A stretch of 64,000 nucleotides of DNA from contig OX465597.1 of assembly GCA_950022295.1 (NCBI GenBank), positions 185,565,016 through 185,629,015 on the forward strand, written 5' to 3'. The notes beneath the pieces were generated by a model, which saw only the letters and a program-made list of their open reading frames with translations, made no database searches and was not told where the DNA came from. Of this stretch, positions 36,454 through 48,242 are shown piece by piece (position 1 is the first letter of the stretch; every line of letters begins with the position of its first letter). The translations under genes and the position numbers were made by a program. Source of the stretch: Bromus sterilis (taxonomy: Eukaryota; Streptophyta; Magnoliopsida; Poales; Poaceae).

Positions 36454-36990
36454 GAGGGGGTGGCTGCAATTTTGTGGCTAGGGAAACCGTAGAAAGAGGT
36501 GGGAGAGTGGTGGTCTTTACATAGCCCAGGGGGCTGGCAGTTTGCAAAAACATCCCCGGTTTTTCTCTCTCGCGCGCGGTGTTTACGGTTCTGACCGCCG
36601 GGGGTCCGCGGGACCTCCGATTCGGGTAAAACTCCGAACAACGCGATCAGCGCTTCGAGCCGGCGCCGTTCACCTTGCGTTGGAATCGTTCCGAGAACAC
36701 TTTCCGGCGCGCTATAAAAATATCCCGTTTAATTATTAAACGGAGTTTAACGTCCCGTTGGCTGTGGCTGGTCTCGTGCAGTTTTCGCGACGGTGATCGG
36801 GTGAAACCAAGTGTCATAAAGGTTGAGTGTCAGGATGGCAAGGGTCGGTCTCCGCCCGGTACGAGATAAGGGGGGGGGAATAATCGCCGATCGACAAATC
36901 GGGGATGCAAACACCGCAAACAAATCAGACAACCAAACAATTCACACCGAAAACAAAATTTTTAATTTTTGCAAAATCTGGGTTGTTACA
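36454..36990 (-). repeat. Minus-strand LTR start (537 bp) of the long-LTR family
   Basis: On the minus strand it begins TGTAACAACCCAG at 36990 and follows the first about 537 bp of the E1/E2 LTRs: TTTGCGGTGTTTGCATCCCC, the GGGTTTCACC..GATCACCGTCGCG block, and CCCGTTTAAT. It stops in the leader shortly after the TATA position, where the box reads TATGTAAA, one base off. It could be the outer part of the 5' LTR of the Tekay-like element (8131-9469 being the inner part) or a separate element. Confidence 0.75.
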
Positions 36991-39900
36991 GGCATATGAT
37001 AAGCACCCTTGATTATGTCAAGTTCAAATTCAAGCCCTGATAAAAATTAAAAATAAAGTGGAGATTAAAGTTGTTCTAAAAATGTTGGAAAAATATTCTA
37101 AATCTTGCAAATATTCCATAGGTAATGGAAACATAGCCACCACTATTTAATAAAATATTTAGTTGGTCTATAAAAATAAAACAGTAACAAATCAGACCCA
37201 TTTAATCCTTTAAATAATTAAGTGGAAATCAATTGATTTATTTTGGACCTCAAACTTTTTGTGGGCCTCTAGTAATATGCAATACCTCTTATGGAGCAAG
37301 TTACACATTTTATAAAAATGCAAAAGCCATTAAAGTAATTAAAAACAGAAAATAAAACAAAGTAATAGGAAAAGATTAAAACTTGCCCATGGCGAGGCCC
37401 AACCCATCCCACCTCCACCTTCTTCCACCTCCTGTTCACCTCATGCGTGGCACGCATCCCCGACGCCATGGCCACTATGGTCGCCGTGGCGACCATCCAA
37501 CGGCCGCCGGCGGGCATATGACCTCCCCCGCGCCCCCTCTTCCCCCAGGAAACCCTAGCCGCCGTGATTGGCCCCTTCTTCTCTCCTGTTTCTTCCCCAA
37601 CATGCCCCGGCGCATAGGTCGCCGCGCCGCCGCTGCCTCCGCGGCCAACGTCCTCCCGGCGGCAAAGAATTTGTCCGGCCGCTCCGCCATCGACATCCAC
37701 GTCGATCTGCGACACTCAACGACGCCGGAACCCCCCACAGACTGAGAATCGAGCCCGTCTTCAACCTCTGCCACGCCGGCGAACTCCGTCGATTCCGGCC
37801 GCTGGACGTCCTCCTCGAGCCCGCAGCCTCCTCCACGAGCTCCCCGGTGAGATGATGGTCTGATTCCCCCTTCCCGCATTCGCGTATGTACAGTAGGACG
37901 TTTCCTCGTCCGTGCTTGCCCCGTCCGCCGCGGAAGCTCGCTGTCGTTGCAGCCATGGGCACCCGAATCCGCCGTTGACGCCGCGCATGCCCACGCCCAT
38001 GCAGCCGCCCGTGGCCACGCCCAGGCTGTCCTGTGCGCACGCTTGGTCGCGCCCTCGCCGCGCCCTGGCCATGGAGTCCGCCCCTTGGCCGCGCTCGAGA
38101 CGCCCTCTCCCGTGTCGGGGCTGCGACGTCCTGCTGCTGCCGCCCACACGCCCGCGGTGGCCCCCTCGTTGGAACAGCCCCTTTAGTGCACGCGCGGCTC
38201 GGCCGTGGGCAACCCCACTAATCCCCATTAGTGATAACCCCCCCTAGACTTAAAGTGGCCCCAAGGCCATTGGTATTAATGCAAAAAAAACTGTGAAATA
38301 ATAACCCCCTTGAGACACTTACTAGTGGGCCCTGCCCCTTAATTAACCTATTGATTTAATTTGCACAAGTGAATTACTTGTGGCCCCCCAGCCATTAGGT
38401 TAATAATATGATTAATTAAATTGTGTATTAGCCTAGAGCAAATGACATGTGGGCCCTGGCTTTTTTTTAATTTAATAATATCAATTATTAATATTGTGAG
38501 GCTGACCCACTGGTCAGGTTTGACTAGTCAACCTCTATGGATAATGTTGCATTTATTAATAAAACAAAATCCAGAAATTGATTTAAAACGAATTAAACTT
38601 TAAAATTCAATATCTTTTAAACCATAAGTCAGATTAAAAAACTTTATACATGGAAATTGATCAGAAAATTATAACGAATACGGATACGCTATCCGTATAC
38701 CCACCACAGCCCTCTAACACAACGAACATCGAACCGTCCCCCTCCGGAACGTTTGTCCGATGATTTGACCGGTACTGTTAAAGTATCCGGATGAATTTAT
38801 TCTGAACACAAAAGTTGTTCGGATTGTTCCAACTAGCACGGTTACACCTTCCACACGTTTTGCAGATGTCCACGACACCTCCGGCATGAACCCTTCCCCC
38901 TCCGGACACCCTGTCCAGTAATCACCCGGAGTTGGGATTTTATCCCTGGATGAATTCCCGCTCCAAGCAACGTGCATTGCACTGCGTTAGAACACCGTTA
39001 ACATTGCACGTCTTGTTATTCATCTGTTTTCTATGATTTCTTTGTATTTACTGTTTCTTCCCCCCTTTTTTCTTCGGTAGACCCTGCTGCTACCGCCGAC
39101 TACACTGCTGCTGGGTACGACTACTTTGTCGAAGACCCTATCCCTAACGTCGAGCTACTAGGCAAGCAGAGACATTCTCTTCTCCAGATATCGCCTACCT
39201 TTCCGTAATTTCTTGCACTAGGCATTGTTACTGCTGTTGCTACGTTACAATCCTATTCAATTGCATAGCCTGATTTTGTCGCCCCTTGTTGTACCTTCCT
39301 TATCCTATGCTGCCTGCTATATCTATATATTCTATTCAGAAGTGAGCCCAGCGCATTGTTAGCTAGGATTAGATAGCGGGCCGTGACCACTCAAGGGAGT
39401 GACGCGAATACAAAATATTATAACTGCAATAGGTACGGATCAATGCAGACACCCTAGGGAACCTACAACGGCGAGACTCTGCCGAGTCGCTTCGAGTTTG
39501 ACTTACGAGTGGAATGAACTCGTATTTCACTCTCGTCGGCTGCGTAGCGTAGCATCACCGGGATGATACGAGGTTTACCTCTTTAGTTCATTCCGCTGAT
39601 GTCTCTGTCAAACCTCTTTAAGTGTACCATCGATGGTGATACCTCCTGGTTTCACTTAATGGTAGGCACTCGAATCAACTGGTGTCCTTAAAGGTAAGAG
39701 TCGGGCGACCCAACGGTGCCCGCGAGCGGTATATTGTCGGGAGCGACAGGGAGGGTACTACCGACGTTACTGGTGTGCTTGGCCCCTGCTCGTATCTTGT
39801 GAGTGTTACCAAACCACGAAAGTCGAGCTCTACCAAGAGCACACACGAGATAAGGTAAGGAGTCGGTTCACCTTGTTGGTAACCGCAGAGACTTGGTGGG

Positions 39901-41229
39901 ACGATAGGGCAGGCACCGATGTACTGGTGGTCATGACTGTTGTCCTTGTCCGCGGGTCAGTTAAGTCGAGGCAACGATAACGGTTGTCACGCAGGTTAAT
40001 TAAAATGCTAAATGGTTCAGTGGATGACTTGAGAGGCCAAAAAGGCGTGTACGCACTACCTTCACGTGGGATAAGGAGTTACGGGCTCCCCTGCGTCGTA
40101 GTTTGTCCGAAAGCTCTTCAGACGTCAGCAGTACCGCGACCTGCGCCGGGAAGTAGTGTCTTCTTCTTCCGGACGATGTGTTTTTGGATTTTCTTTTGCT
40201 TCACCGGCCAGCCACTCACCGTGCAGGAGCGTGAAGGGTGAGGGTTCCTAGACCCCTGATCGCATAGGATATAGTCCGGCGGATGGCCTCTCTATTGAGC
40301 CTAGGATGGGCTGCCGCGTGTCGGATAGCTTTGGTGGAGCGTTCCCTAGCAAGGTTCCCGCCACCCTGGAGATCGGAGCGTGCAGGCTGAACAGTAGTGC
40401 TATATGCTCAAGATGGATCTTACCACTACAAACTACTACTGTTAATCTGTTGGTTCCGGGTTTTCTTCCTCGCAGGGAAGTCGAGGAGGGGAACTCCGAG
40501 GCATCTATTATTATTAATCATTACAACTTACTATTATACAATGTTGCAGCAACTTCTGCTTCATAGTTACTTTATGCTTTATATGAACTGTTGGTTGTTC
40601 TCATCTTGTGCTGCAAGACTCGTCAGAAGATGCTAGTCTTCGATAGGCCTAGCTTCCTATCCTTATTCTGATTTCTACCTTGCAGTCCACTATATACAGC
40701 CTCCCCTTTTCATTTGATACAAATGCATAAATGCTTAGTAGCGGACGTATGACTCGCGGGTATGCTAGATACTCACCCTTGCTTTATTTCCCCCTTTTTG
40801 TTTTGCCTGATCGGCCGCTGCAGTCGACGTTGGAGCCTTGGAGTCTAGGAGAAGGAGATCCCCGATGCCGACCACCGCAACATGAAGATCCCGGATGCCT
40901 TCTGCGACGTCGAGTACCCCGTTGACCAGGAGTAGTTTGGAGGTTCCCAAGCAGGAGGCCTCGCCTTTTCGATCGTTGTTGCTTTTGTGCTATCCTTCTT
41001 AAGGCAGATCATGTGTTCCTTGTGTCTGTACTCAGAGACTATTGCTTCCGCTAACTTTGTGCTATTGAGCTGTTGTATTCGAGCCCTCGTGGCTCCTGGC
41101 TTGTATTAAACAGCTTGTATTATTTTATTTGTAGAGTTGTGTTGTGATATCTCACCGTGAGTCCCTAATCTCGATCGTGTACCTTGCGTGTATGATTATT
41201 GTACACGACTTCATTTTGGGGGCGTCACA
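36991..41229 (+). mobile_element. Plus-strand long LTR, 5'-truncated by the minus-strand LTR
   Basis: About 400 bp AT-rich sequence, a GC-rich block (37.38-38.23 kb), AT-rich sequence and then mixed sequence ending ...TTTTGGGGGCGTCACA at 41229. The last 0.5 kb has the typical grass gypsy LTR end (CTGTACTCAGAGACTATTGCTTCCGC..., GTTGTGATATCTCACCG). Similar phrases occur at the end of the E1/E2 LTRs (TTGTAGTCTGTACTCAGACATG..., GTTGTGATATCATG), so it is a distant relative. Its beginning is not visible, being split by the element that ends at 36990. ORFs over 37269-38249 are overlapping GC-rich frames on both strands with no recognisable product. 39000-40700 holds no gene that I can support. Confidence 0.6.
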
Positions 41230-41518
41230 TGCTTCCTGGTTGACAAATAGCAACACAACCAACCCAACAGTGAGCATTGTCAGAATACGCCCTAACTGAC
41301 CATGCAATTGTCCATTGAAAATTTTCAGAGACAAATAATCTGAGACATGAGCGAACCCTATCTTGCAAGAAACCATCAATCACCGGCTCAAGAACGCAGG
41401 CTTGTCCGTTGGGTAAGGCATAGTAATCTGCACATATGGCCATTAATGAGCTGAATTCCTGTGCTATTTCCAAGTAATAGGCTAGACAGCAGTTTCCCGG
41501 GTGAAGGTTGTGCACTGT
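41230..41518 (-). pseudogene. RRM-containing coding sequence, 3' segment
   Basis: Continuation of the minus-strand reading frame that stops at 49890. With one copy of the actgt target-site duplication removed, the frame runs on across the Athila insertion. The segment reads about 95 residues rich in aromatic and cysteine residues (VIDGFLQDRVRSCL, NAHCWVGCVAICQPGS) with no domain I recognise. It ends at 41230, where the long LTR of 36991-41229 abuts; the true C terminus is therefore lost or elsewhere. Confidence 0.6.
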
Positions 41519-41521
41519 AGA

Positions 41522-43160
41522 TGGCGCGAGAGTTGACGGGTGTAGTCTTCTCGCCCTTCGTTGGTGAGCCCCAAGTGGAATGCGTGATGTAGCACAACAG
41601 CAAATTTCCCTCAGTAAAGATACCAAGGTTTGTCTCCAGTAGGACTCCAGAGATGATAAGTAGGTGTCAGCGGCGCAACTGACGCGGACCTGCACATAGA
41701 CACAAATAACTTTGTTCCCAGCGAAGTTCAGTAAGGTTGTCAATCTCTCCGGTCTTGTTGTTCACAAAGGATCAAACACAAGGGATAATGATAGCAACTG
41801 AAAGTAAAAGCAGAAAATTAAATGAGCATGGAAACAGTAATGAGGATATGGACTGGGATACGTGATGTTCACTAGTGATGTCTCTCTCCCAAAAGACGAT
41901 AAAACTGCTATGCGAGGTAAACAAATTACAGAAGGGCAATTGACAGGATTATGAACGCACCGCAATGCTAACTATGCTACAAAAGAAAGGAAGAGGCACA
42001 AAAGCACGGGCAGTACGCCAAAATAAGTAGACCGAAATCCAACTGCATCTACTACTAATCATCCACCTTGAGATATCTATCTAGAACATCTCGCTGGTAT
42101 TAAGTTGCGAGCCCCACCCAAAGTGTAAACCCAAAGCAATACAACTGCATTAAAAAGAACTTTTCTTAAAGTAAACAATCCTTGCAACCGCGGTTACAAG
42201 CACCGTTGTTTTCCCCCTTGTGGCAACAACACATCCCCTAGACTCATGTTTCTGTCACTCAAGCGTGTCATCGGGGGGCATGAACCCACAATCGAGCATA
42301 ATGTTCCCTCTTGGGGTTACTACCTACTACTTGGCCAAAGCAATAAACAGCAACGGAGAAAATGCAAGAATTACTTAGGAACAAAAATATAAGAGATAAA
42401 AACCAAATATATTACTCAATCACAATCTGAACATAATCTCATAATCCATCAGATCCCATCAAACTAAGCATAGCAACAACAGAAAGATTACAAAAGTGCC
42501 TCGATCATGTAGGACAGCTCACGAGGTCTAAACCATGAAGAACAAAGAGGGGAGGAGAACATCACATAGCTACTGATCACGGACCCATGGTCCAAGGAAA
42601 ACTACTCACGAGACATCCGGGGAGCATCTATGGTGGAGAGGAGACTCCCGGAGGTCAACCCTCCCTCCGGCAGGGTGCCGGGAAGAGGTCTTCTGGTGCT
42701 CCCGATCTCGGAAGCGCGGCGGCGGCGGAACAAAGGCGAGATCGCGAAAAGGGTTCTCCTTTCTGAATTTTCCCGTGACAGAGAATATATAGGCGAAGGG
42801 GGGCAGCCAGAGGTGGACCAGGGGCCCAGGCGCCCCCTTGGCGCGACCAGGGGTGGGGCCGCGCCGGGTGTCCTCCTGGGCCACCCCTGGCTCCCCTCTG
42901 GCCCCACTCGGGCTCTTCGCGAAGCTTCCTCTACGCTGATTTTTCCTATATTTTTCCCGGAATTTTTCTGGCACTTTTTATATGGGGGAAAACTGAAATA
43001 GAAAAACAGCAGAAAACAGGAACTCGCACTGTGGTGCACTGAGTTAATAGGTTAGTCCAAATATGATCAAAAGTGTATGAAAGTGTATCTAGATCATAGC
43101 AATATCACACAAAACATGCATGGAGCAAGCAGAAATTATAGATACGATTTGGACGTATCA
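41522..43160 (-). repeat. Athila-type 3' LTR
   Basis: Minus-strand start TGATACGTCCAAATCG at 43160. It pairs with the 5' LTR from 48243 at a near-constant offset of about 6.72 kb. The outermost few bases differ from the 5' LTR: between the target duplication and ATGGCGCG there is ag where the 5' copy has tgcttc. Confidence 0.85.
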
Positions 43161-45998
43161 ACATGCCCAAGCTTAATTCCTGCTCGTCCTCGAGTAGGTA
43201 AATGACAACGGCATAATTTCTGTGGTGACATGCTAGCAACCATATAAGAACTTTGGAAAGTAAAGCAATCAAGGTTAGAAACTCAATTCAAGTCATAATA
43301 AGCAAGAGTCTATATTAGCATTGAAACAAGTAACAAAAGAACATTAGGTGCAAGAGCTCTCGCTGTCCGTGACTCGAATGTCTCCAAATGGTGTTTGCGT
43401 GCAAGAAGGGGGATAGGGAATACGAGAAAAACATTTATTTGTTGAGAACTCAATCTACTAAAGTTTCACACTCGGTCTTTTTCTGGAATCTTATCTTGAC
43501 TCGTCCCGAGACCACTAGCCAGGTACAAGTCAATTTGATCCACTCCTTTTTCAATATTTTGAGCACTCATGCAATGGATGAGCGTAAGCACGAGAGTTGA
43601 CACTTAGGATGGCAAAGAGAGAAGTGCGGAGGAGGAAGACAAAAAGGATGAGAAAGGCTCACATCAATGAGGACAATCATAGGAAAGAGATGCCAAATGA
43701 TAGATATGATGTGAGGAGTAGGGATTGCCATGCAACGGATGCACATACGAGCTAGGAAGCTCTCCAATGGAACTAGTGGGGGTGCATCTAACTTGCTCGC
43801 TCATGAAGACCTAGAGCTCGTTTGAGGAGGCTCATCCTTGGAATATGCAAGCCAAGTTCTATAGTGTGAAGGTCCCCACATAGCTATATGCATAATGATC
43901 ATCTCTATGGAGTACAAGGATATAGAGGGAGTACTAGTGTGGATCTCTCAAAAGGATAGTAGTGTTGCCCCTTTCTCTCTTTTTATTTATTTTTCTATTT
44001 TTTCTATTTTTTTGTATTTTTTTGTGGCCTCAATGGCTCTTTCTATTTAACTCTCATTTGCCCTCTTTGGGATCTTTTATTGTGTCCACTTTGGGATCTT
44101 TTCCTCACTTAAGGGCAACACTCTATTTTACAAGAAGGTAAAGGAGATCTTTCACACTTTACAAGGTACTCAAAATCATAAAGAAGATGTAACTATCATG
44201 ATGTATGCAATGTATGTCGCTGCCAGTGTAGCAGGAACATGTATGACATGAAGATCAAGTGATGAAGAGGTGGATGTTGCATGGCAATATATCTCGGAAA
44301 GGCTATGGAAATGCCTTGATAGGTAGGTATGGTGGATGTTTTGAGGAAAGATATAAGGAGGTTTATGATGACAGAGCGTATCATGCCAAGGGTTTGGATG
44401 TACCGGCGAAGGTGGACACCAACTCTCGGAGTGAGAAGAAGGCAATGCACGGCACGGGAGATGCTACAAAAATATGGGAAGGTGGAAGTGTCAACTTTCA
44501 ATACTTACATTAGTCCGAAGAACTCATGCACTTATTATCGGTAACTCTCAATCTAAAAAGGAGGTTCACAAAGAGACAAGTACCGCGAGGAGGAGTGTAT
44601 GGGGGTTTGGTTATCCTTGCGCATCCTCGACTCATGGTACGTGAGTTTTCTCTAATATTCGATCCCTCCAAAGATTAGTGATCCATCTAGTAGCTAGAGT
44701 TCTCAACTAGTTTTGTAGGTTTTGAAAATACACACAGATTGCCCAAAATATGACACCTATCACTAATAGTCTAGAGCTCTTGACACCAAAAGTTCAAACA
44801 TTACTAAGATCAAAACTTCAAAACTATTGCAAGTTACTACTAGAATTAAATAGCAACCTCAATTACCTACTTTCAAGACAAGACAAAACTCAGTGCAACA
44901 ACTAACTCTCTTTAACAAGATAAACATGAAAACTAAAAAGAGTTCCAGCAACAAACTAAACAAAAGCCAAGGCTCTTTCTAAAGACAAACTAAGACTAAA
45001 ACTAAACATGGCAGCAACTACGAAAAGATAAAGAACACACAACAACAAAAAGATAGGCAGGAAAAATCCTATGATGTGTTCTAGATTTTGAAAGTGGAGC
45101 GTGTTTCTCTCCCACACAAAGTAAGACGGGATCTAACTTGTTATGAACAGCAAGCAAAGCTAAAGAAAACTAAAAATAAAACCTAAGAGCGAGATGCTCC
45201 AAGCATAGCACATAACGCATGAAGTGATAAAAATATAGTGAGACGAAGGACGAACTGATGATTGTTGATGGAGAAGGGGATGCACGGGGAATCCCCAAGC
45301 TTAGACGCTTGAGTCTCCTTGAATATTTATTGGGGATGCATGGGGGCATCCCCAAGCTTGAGCGCTTGACACTCCTGGATCTTCTTTCATCATCTTCCAT
45401 CGCACACTTGAAATCTCCCTTCATACATAACTCATCATAAGCTGATTAGAGAGGTTAGTACCCTTAATAAAATAATTTTTCCCTACTGGATATAAAGATA
45501 TTATTGAAGAGCTACTGTTTCTCAAGAGTGCCAAAATTTTTTTTGCGAAGAATAAGTAAGCTTAAGGTTTGCAAAAGTTAGGAGAGACAAAACATGGCAG
45601 AATCTGTGAAAAACAGAACAGCAGGTAGTAAAGAATTTTTTAGGGGCACTTCTGCAACTCAAATCAAAAAACTCAGAACATACGGAATTTTCACAATTGT
45701 ATAGAGCACGCTGTAAAAAAAATTCAGATCAAAAATATGATCTGGTGATTTGATTCAAATTTTTCTGTCAAGGGACAGAATCTGTTTTCTGGACAGCACG
45801 TCACAACTTTTGCTTCCCTTATCATAAGAGGCTATAACTTGGCACAAAGCTGAATAATAAAGATACAATGATGTTGCTACAGTATTAACAAACATCAAGA
45901 CACAACAAATAGCAAAAAGGAACCTAAATTCGTCGCGGGCTGCCTCCCGAAAGCGCTTTCTTTTATGCCTTTAAGCTAGGCATGATGCAAAATAAGAA
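43161..45998 (-). other. Athila element, long 3' non-coding part of the internal domain
   Basis: No coherent protein in any frame over 2.8 kb. It starts beside the LTR with the purine-rich strand AATTAAGCTTGGGCATGT as a likely polypurine region. A pyrimidine-rich run lies at 43974-44030. A doubled motif, ATCCCCAAGCTT followed by A/GACGCTTGA-like sequence, is found at 45291 and 45348. Large 3' non-coding regions are typical of Athila-group elements where env or pol has been lost. Confidence 0.6.
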
Positions 45999-48066
45999 TC
46001 AAGTTTTATCAAGAGAAAGAGAATAACTAGCACGTGTAACGGACTCAAAAGGTAACTTGATTTTATTTCTAGGGAAGTGTTCCATCCCTTTTTTGAATGG
46101 GAATTGGAATTTTATATTCCCCTCTTTCATGTCAATAACCGCACCAACGGCGCGAAGAAAAGGACGTCCCAAAATAATTGGACACAAAGGTTCACACTCT
46201 ATATCCATAACAATAAAATCAACGGGAACATAGTTGTCATTGACAATGATAAGAACATCGTCGATCTTCCCCAAAGGTTTCTTTACGGAAGAATCAACAA
46301 GACGAACACCAAAAGAACAAGGCTCAAAGGGCTTCAATTCAAACATATCAAATATTCTTGTGGGCATAACAGAGGTACTGGCTCCAACATCACATAAGGC
46401 ATAGCAAGAGAAGTTATTTAATTTAATTTTGATCATAGGGTCCGAACCATCATCTAGCTTCCTAGGTATGGAGGCTTCTACTCTAAGCTTCTCCTACCTA
46501 GCTTTGATGAGAGCATTTGTGATATGCTCCGTGAAGGCAAGATTAAGTGTGCTAGGGTGGGGGTCTCTAGACATTTTGTGTAGCAAGCTAATAACTTCTG
46601 AGAGGGTGCAACTATCAAAATAAATATTACTACTATCAAAGGTGGTAGTAGTGTCGTCTAGGCTCACTTGTTTGAAACCCTCTATGTTCATAGGAGTTTC
46701 TTCATCTTTGGTTGAGCTATTAGCATCACCATTAATAGGTCCAACGGAACTAGGAGTGCATTGGGTGCTAATAGTTTGGGTGTCCTCAACAATTTGGATA
46801 GTGGCAACTGTGTGGTGTGTAGGAAGGCTCTTAATTCTATCCTCTTCCATAGGGATAACTTCCGGTTTGGCTGCCATTTGATTTATCAAAATAGATTGGG
46901 TGTGGGACATATTCGAAACATGGGTTTCGGTGGCGGTAAGTCTAGCCTGGAGATTAGAAATCTCACTGTTCAGGCTATCAAGCTGTTCACTAATGTTTTG
47001 CAGAATGGCAGTATGCTCACCTATTTGCTTAGAGAAGGCTTTGTTTTGTTCAAACTGGGTGTGCATATAGTTCTTAGTACCTTTCTCTATTTCTACCAAT
47101 TTCTCGTAGCTAGGTAGGTCTCTTTTCGTATAAGCAGGATAATAGGAGGTGTTTCTAGGGTAGGTGTTGTTGTTCCCATATTTGGATAGAAACGGTCTAG
47201 GATTGCTAGCAAAATTACCCCTATAAGCATTGTTGTTGAAGTTGTTTCTAGCAATAAAGTTCACGTCTACTTGTTCTTGGGCAACCAAAGAATTTAAAGG
47301 GACATCATGAGGATCAATAGAGGGTTGCTTGGTAAGTAGAGACATAATTAAGTCAACTTTTTCATTGAGGGAGGTAACTTCCTCGACAGAGTTTACCTTC
47401 CTACCTGTTGGAGCGCGTTCGGTGTGCCATTGGGAATAATAGTTCATCATCTCATCGAGAAGCTTCGTGGCAGCACCGAGTGTAGTTGACATAAAGGTTC
47501 CTCCCACGGCCGAATCTAACAGGTTCCGCGAGGTAAAGTTCAAGCCTGCATAAAAAGTCTGGATAACCATCCAGGTAGTCAAACCATGTGTAGGGCATTT
47601 CTTAACAAGAGATTTCATTTGTTCCCAAGCTTGGGCAATGTGTTCATTATCCAATTGCTTAAAATTCATAATGTTACTCCTTAATTGGATAATTTTACCA
47701 GGTGGGTAGTACTTCCCTATAAAAGCATCTTTGCACTTATCCCAAGAATCTATGCTATTCGTAGGCAAAGATTGAAACCAGATTTTAGCGTCTCCCCTTA
47801 AAGAGAAAGGAAAGAGCTTGAGCTTAACAATATCACCTTCTACTTCTTTATACTTTTACATATCACATAATTCAACAAAATTGTTCAAGTGTAAAACAAC
47901 ATCATCTCCAGCACCAGAGAATTGATCTCTCATAACAAGGTTTAGCAAGGCAGGTTTAATTTCATAAGAGGTAGCTGAAGTGGCAGGTGTGGCAACAGGG
48001 GTGCAGATAAAGTCTTGGTTGTTGTGACTAGTGAAGTCACACAACTTTGTGTTTTCAGTGGAACCC
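45999..48066 (-). pseudogene. gag-pr: gag-protease of Athila-type element, two in-frame stops
   Basis: One reading frame runs from ATG 48066 (MGSTENTKLCDF...) to the stop at 45999. It is broken by a TAA near 47856 (after VELCDM) and a TAG at about 46494. The gag core at about 47850-47500 reads WDKCKDAFIGKYYPPGK..., followed by a spacer rich in asparagine and a coiled-coil-like stretch (about 47090-46900, HTAILQNISEQLDSLNSEISNLQARL cut into heptads). The retropepsin-like domain (46436-45999) has ALCDVGASTSVMP at the position of the active site (D-V-G-A rather than D-S/T-G-A) and IILGRPFL. Such gag-PR-only products can package RNA but need pol from elsewhere. Confidence 0.82.
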
Positions 48067-48206
48067 ATAGCAGCAGCAAGTGTGGAAGATTTTTTTGTGA
48101 TTGTTGATAAAAGACACAAAGAGAAAAACTGAAAGGTAAACTAACAAGACTAAAAAACAAAGGTAAAGGGTAGTGTGCAACTCCCCTATCTTAGCACCCG
48201 ACGCGG

Positions 48207-48230
48207 CCCCATCCCCGGCAACGGCGCAAG
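48207..48230 (-). other. Athila primer-binding site (tRNA-Asp type)
   Basis: The minus strand reads TTGCGCCGTTGCCGGGGATG just inside the 5' LTR. The Athila-group primer site is TGGCGCCGTTGCCGGGGA; one mismatch (TT for TG) is seen here. Confidence 0.75.
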
Positions 48231-48242
48231 AAATTTGCTTCA

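Noticed and set aside
37269..38249. Long frames on both strands resembling a GC-rich grass gene
   Set aside because: Five overlapping frames, no domain, same position as the GC-rich block of other long LTRs; treated as LTR.
42602..43039. 145-codon frame in the Athila LTR and its homologue at 49325
   Set aside because: Repeated because the LTR is repeated, frame not maintained between the copies.
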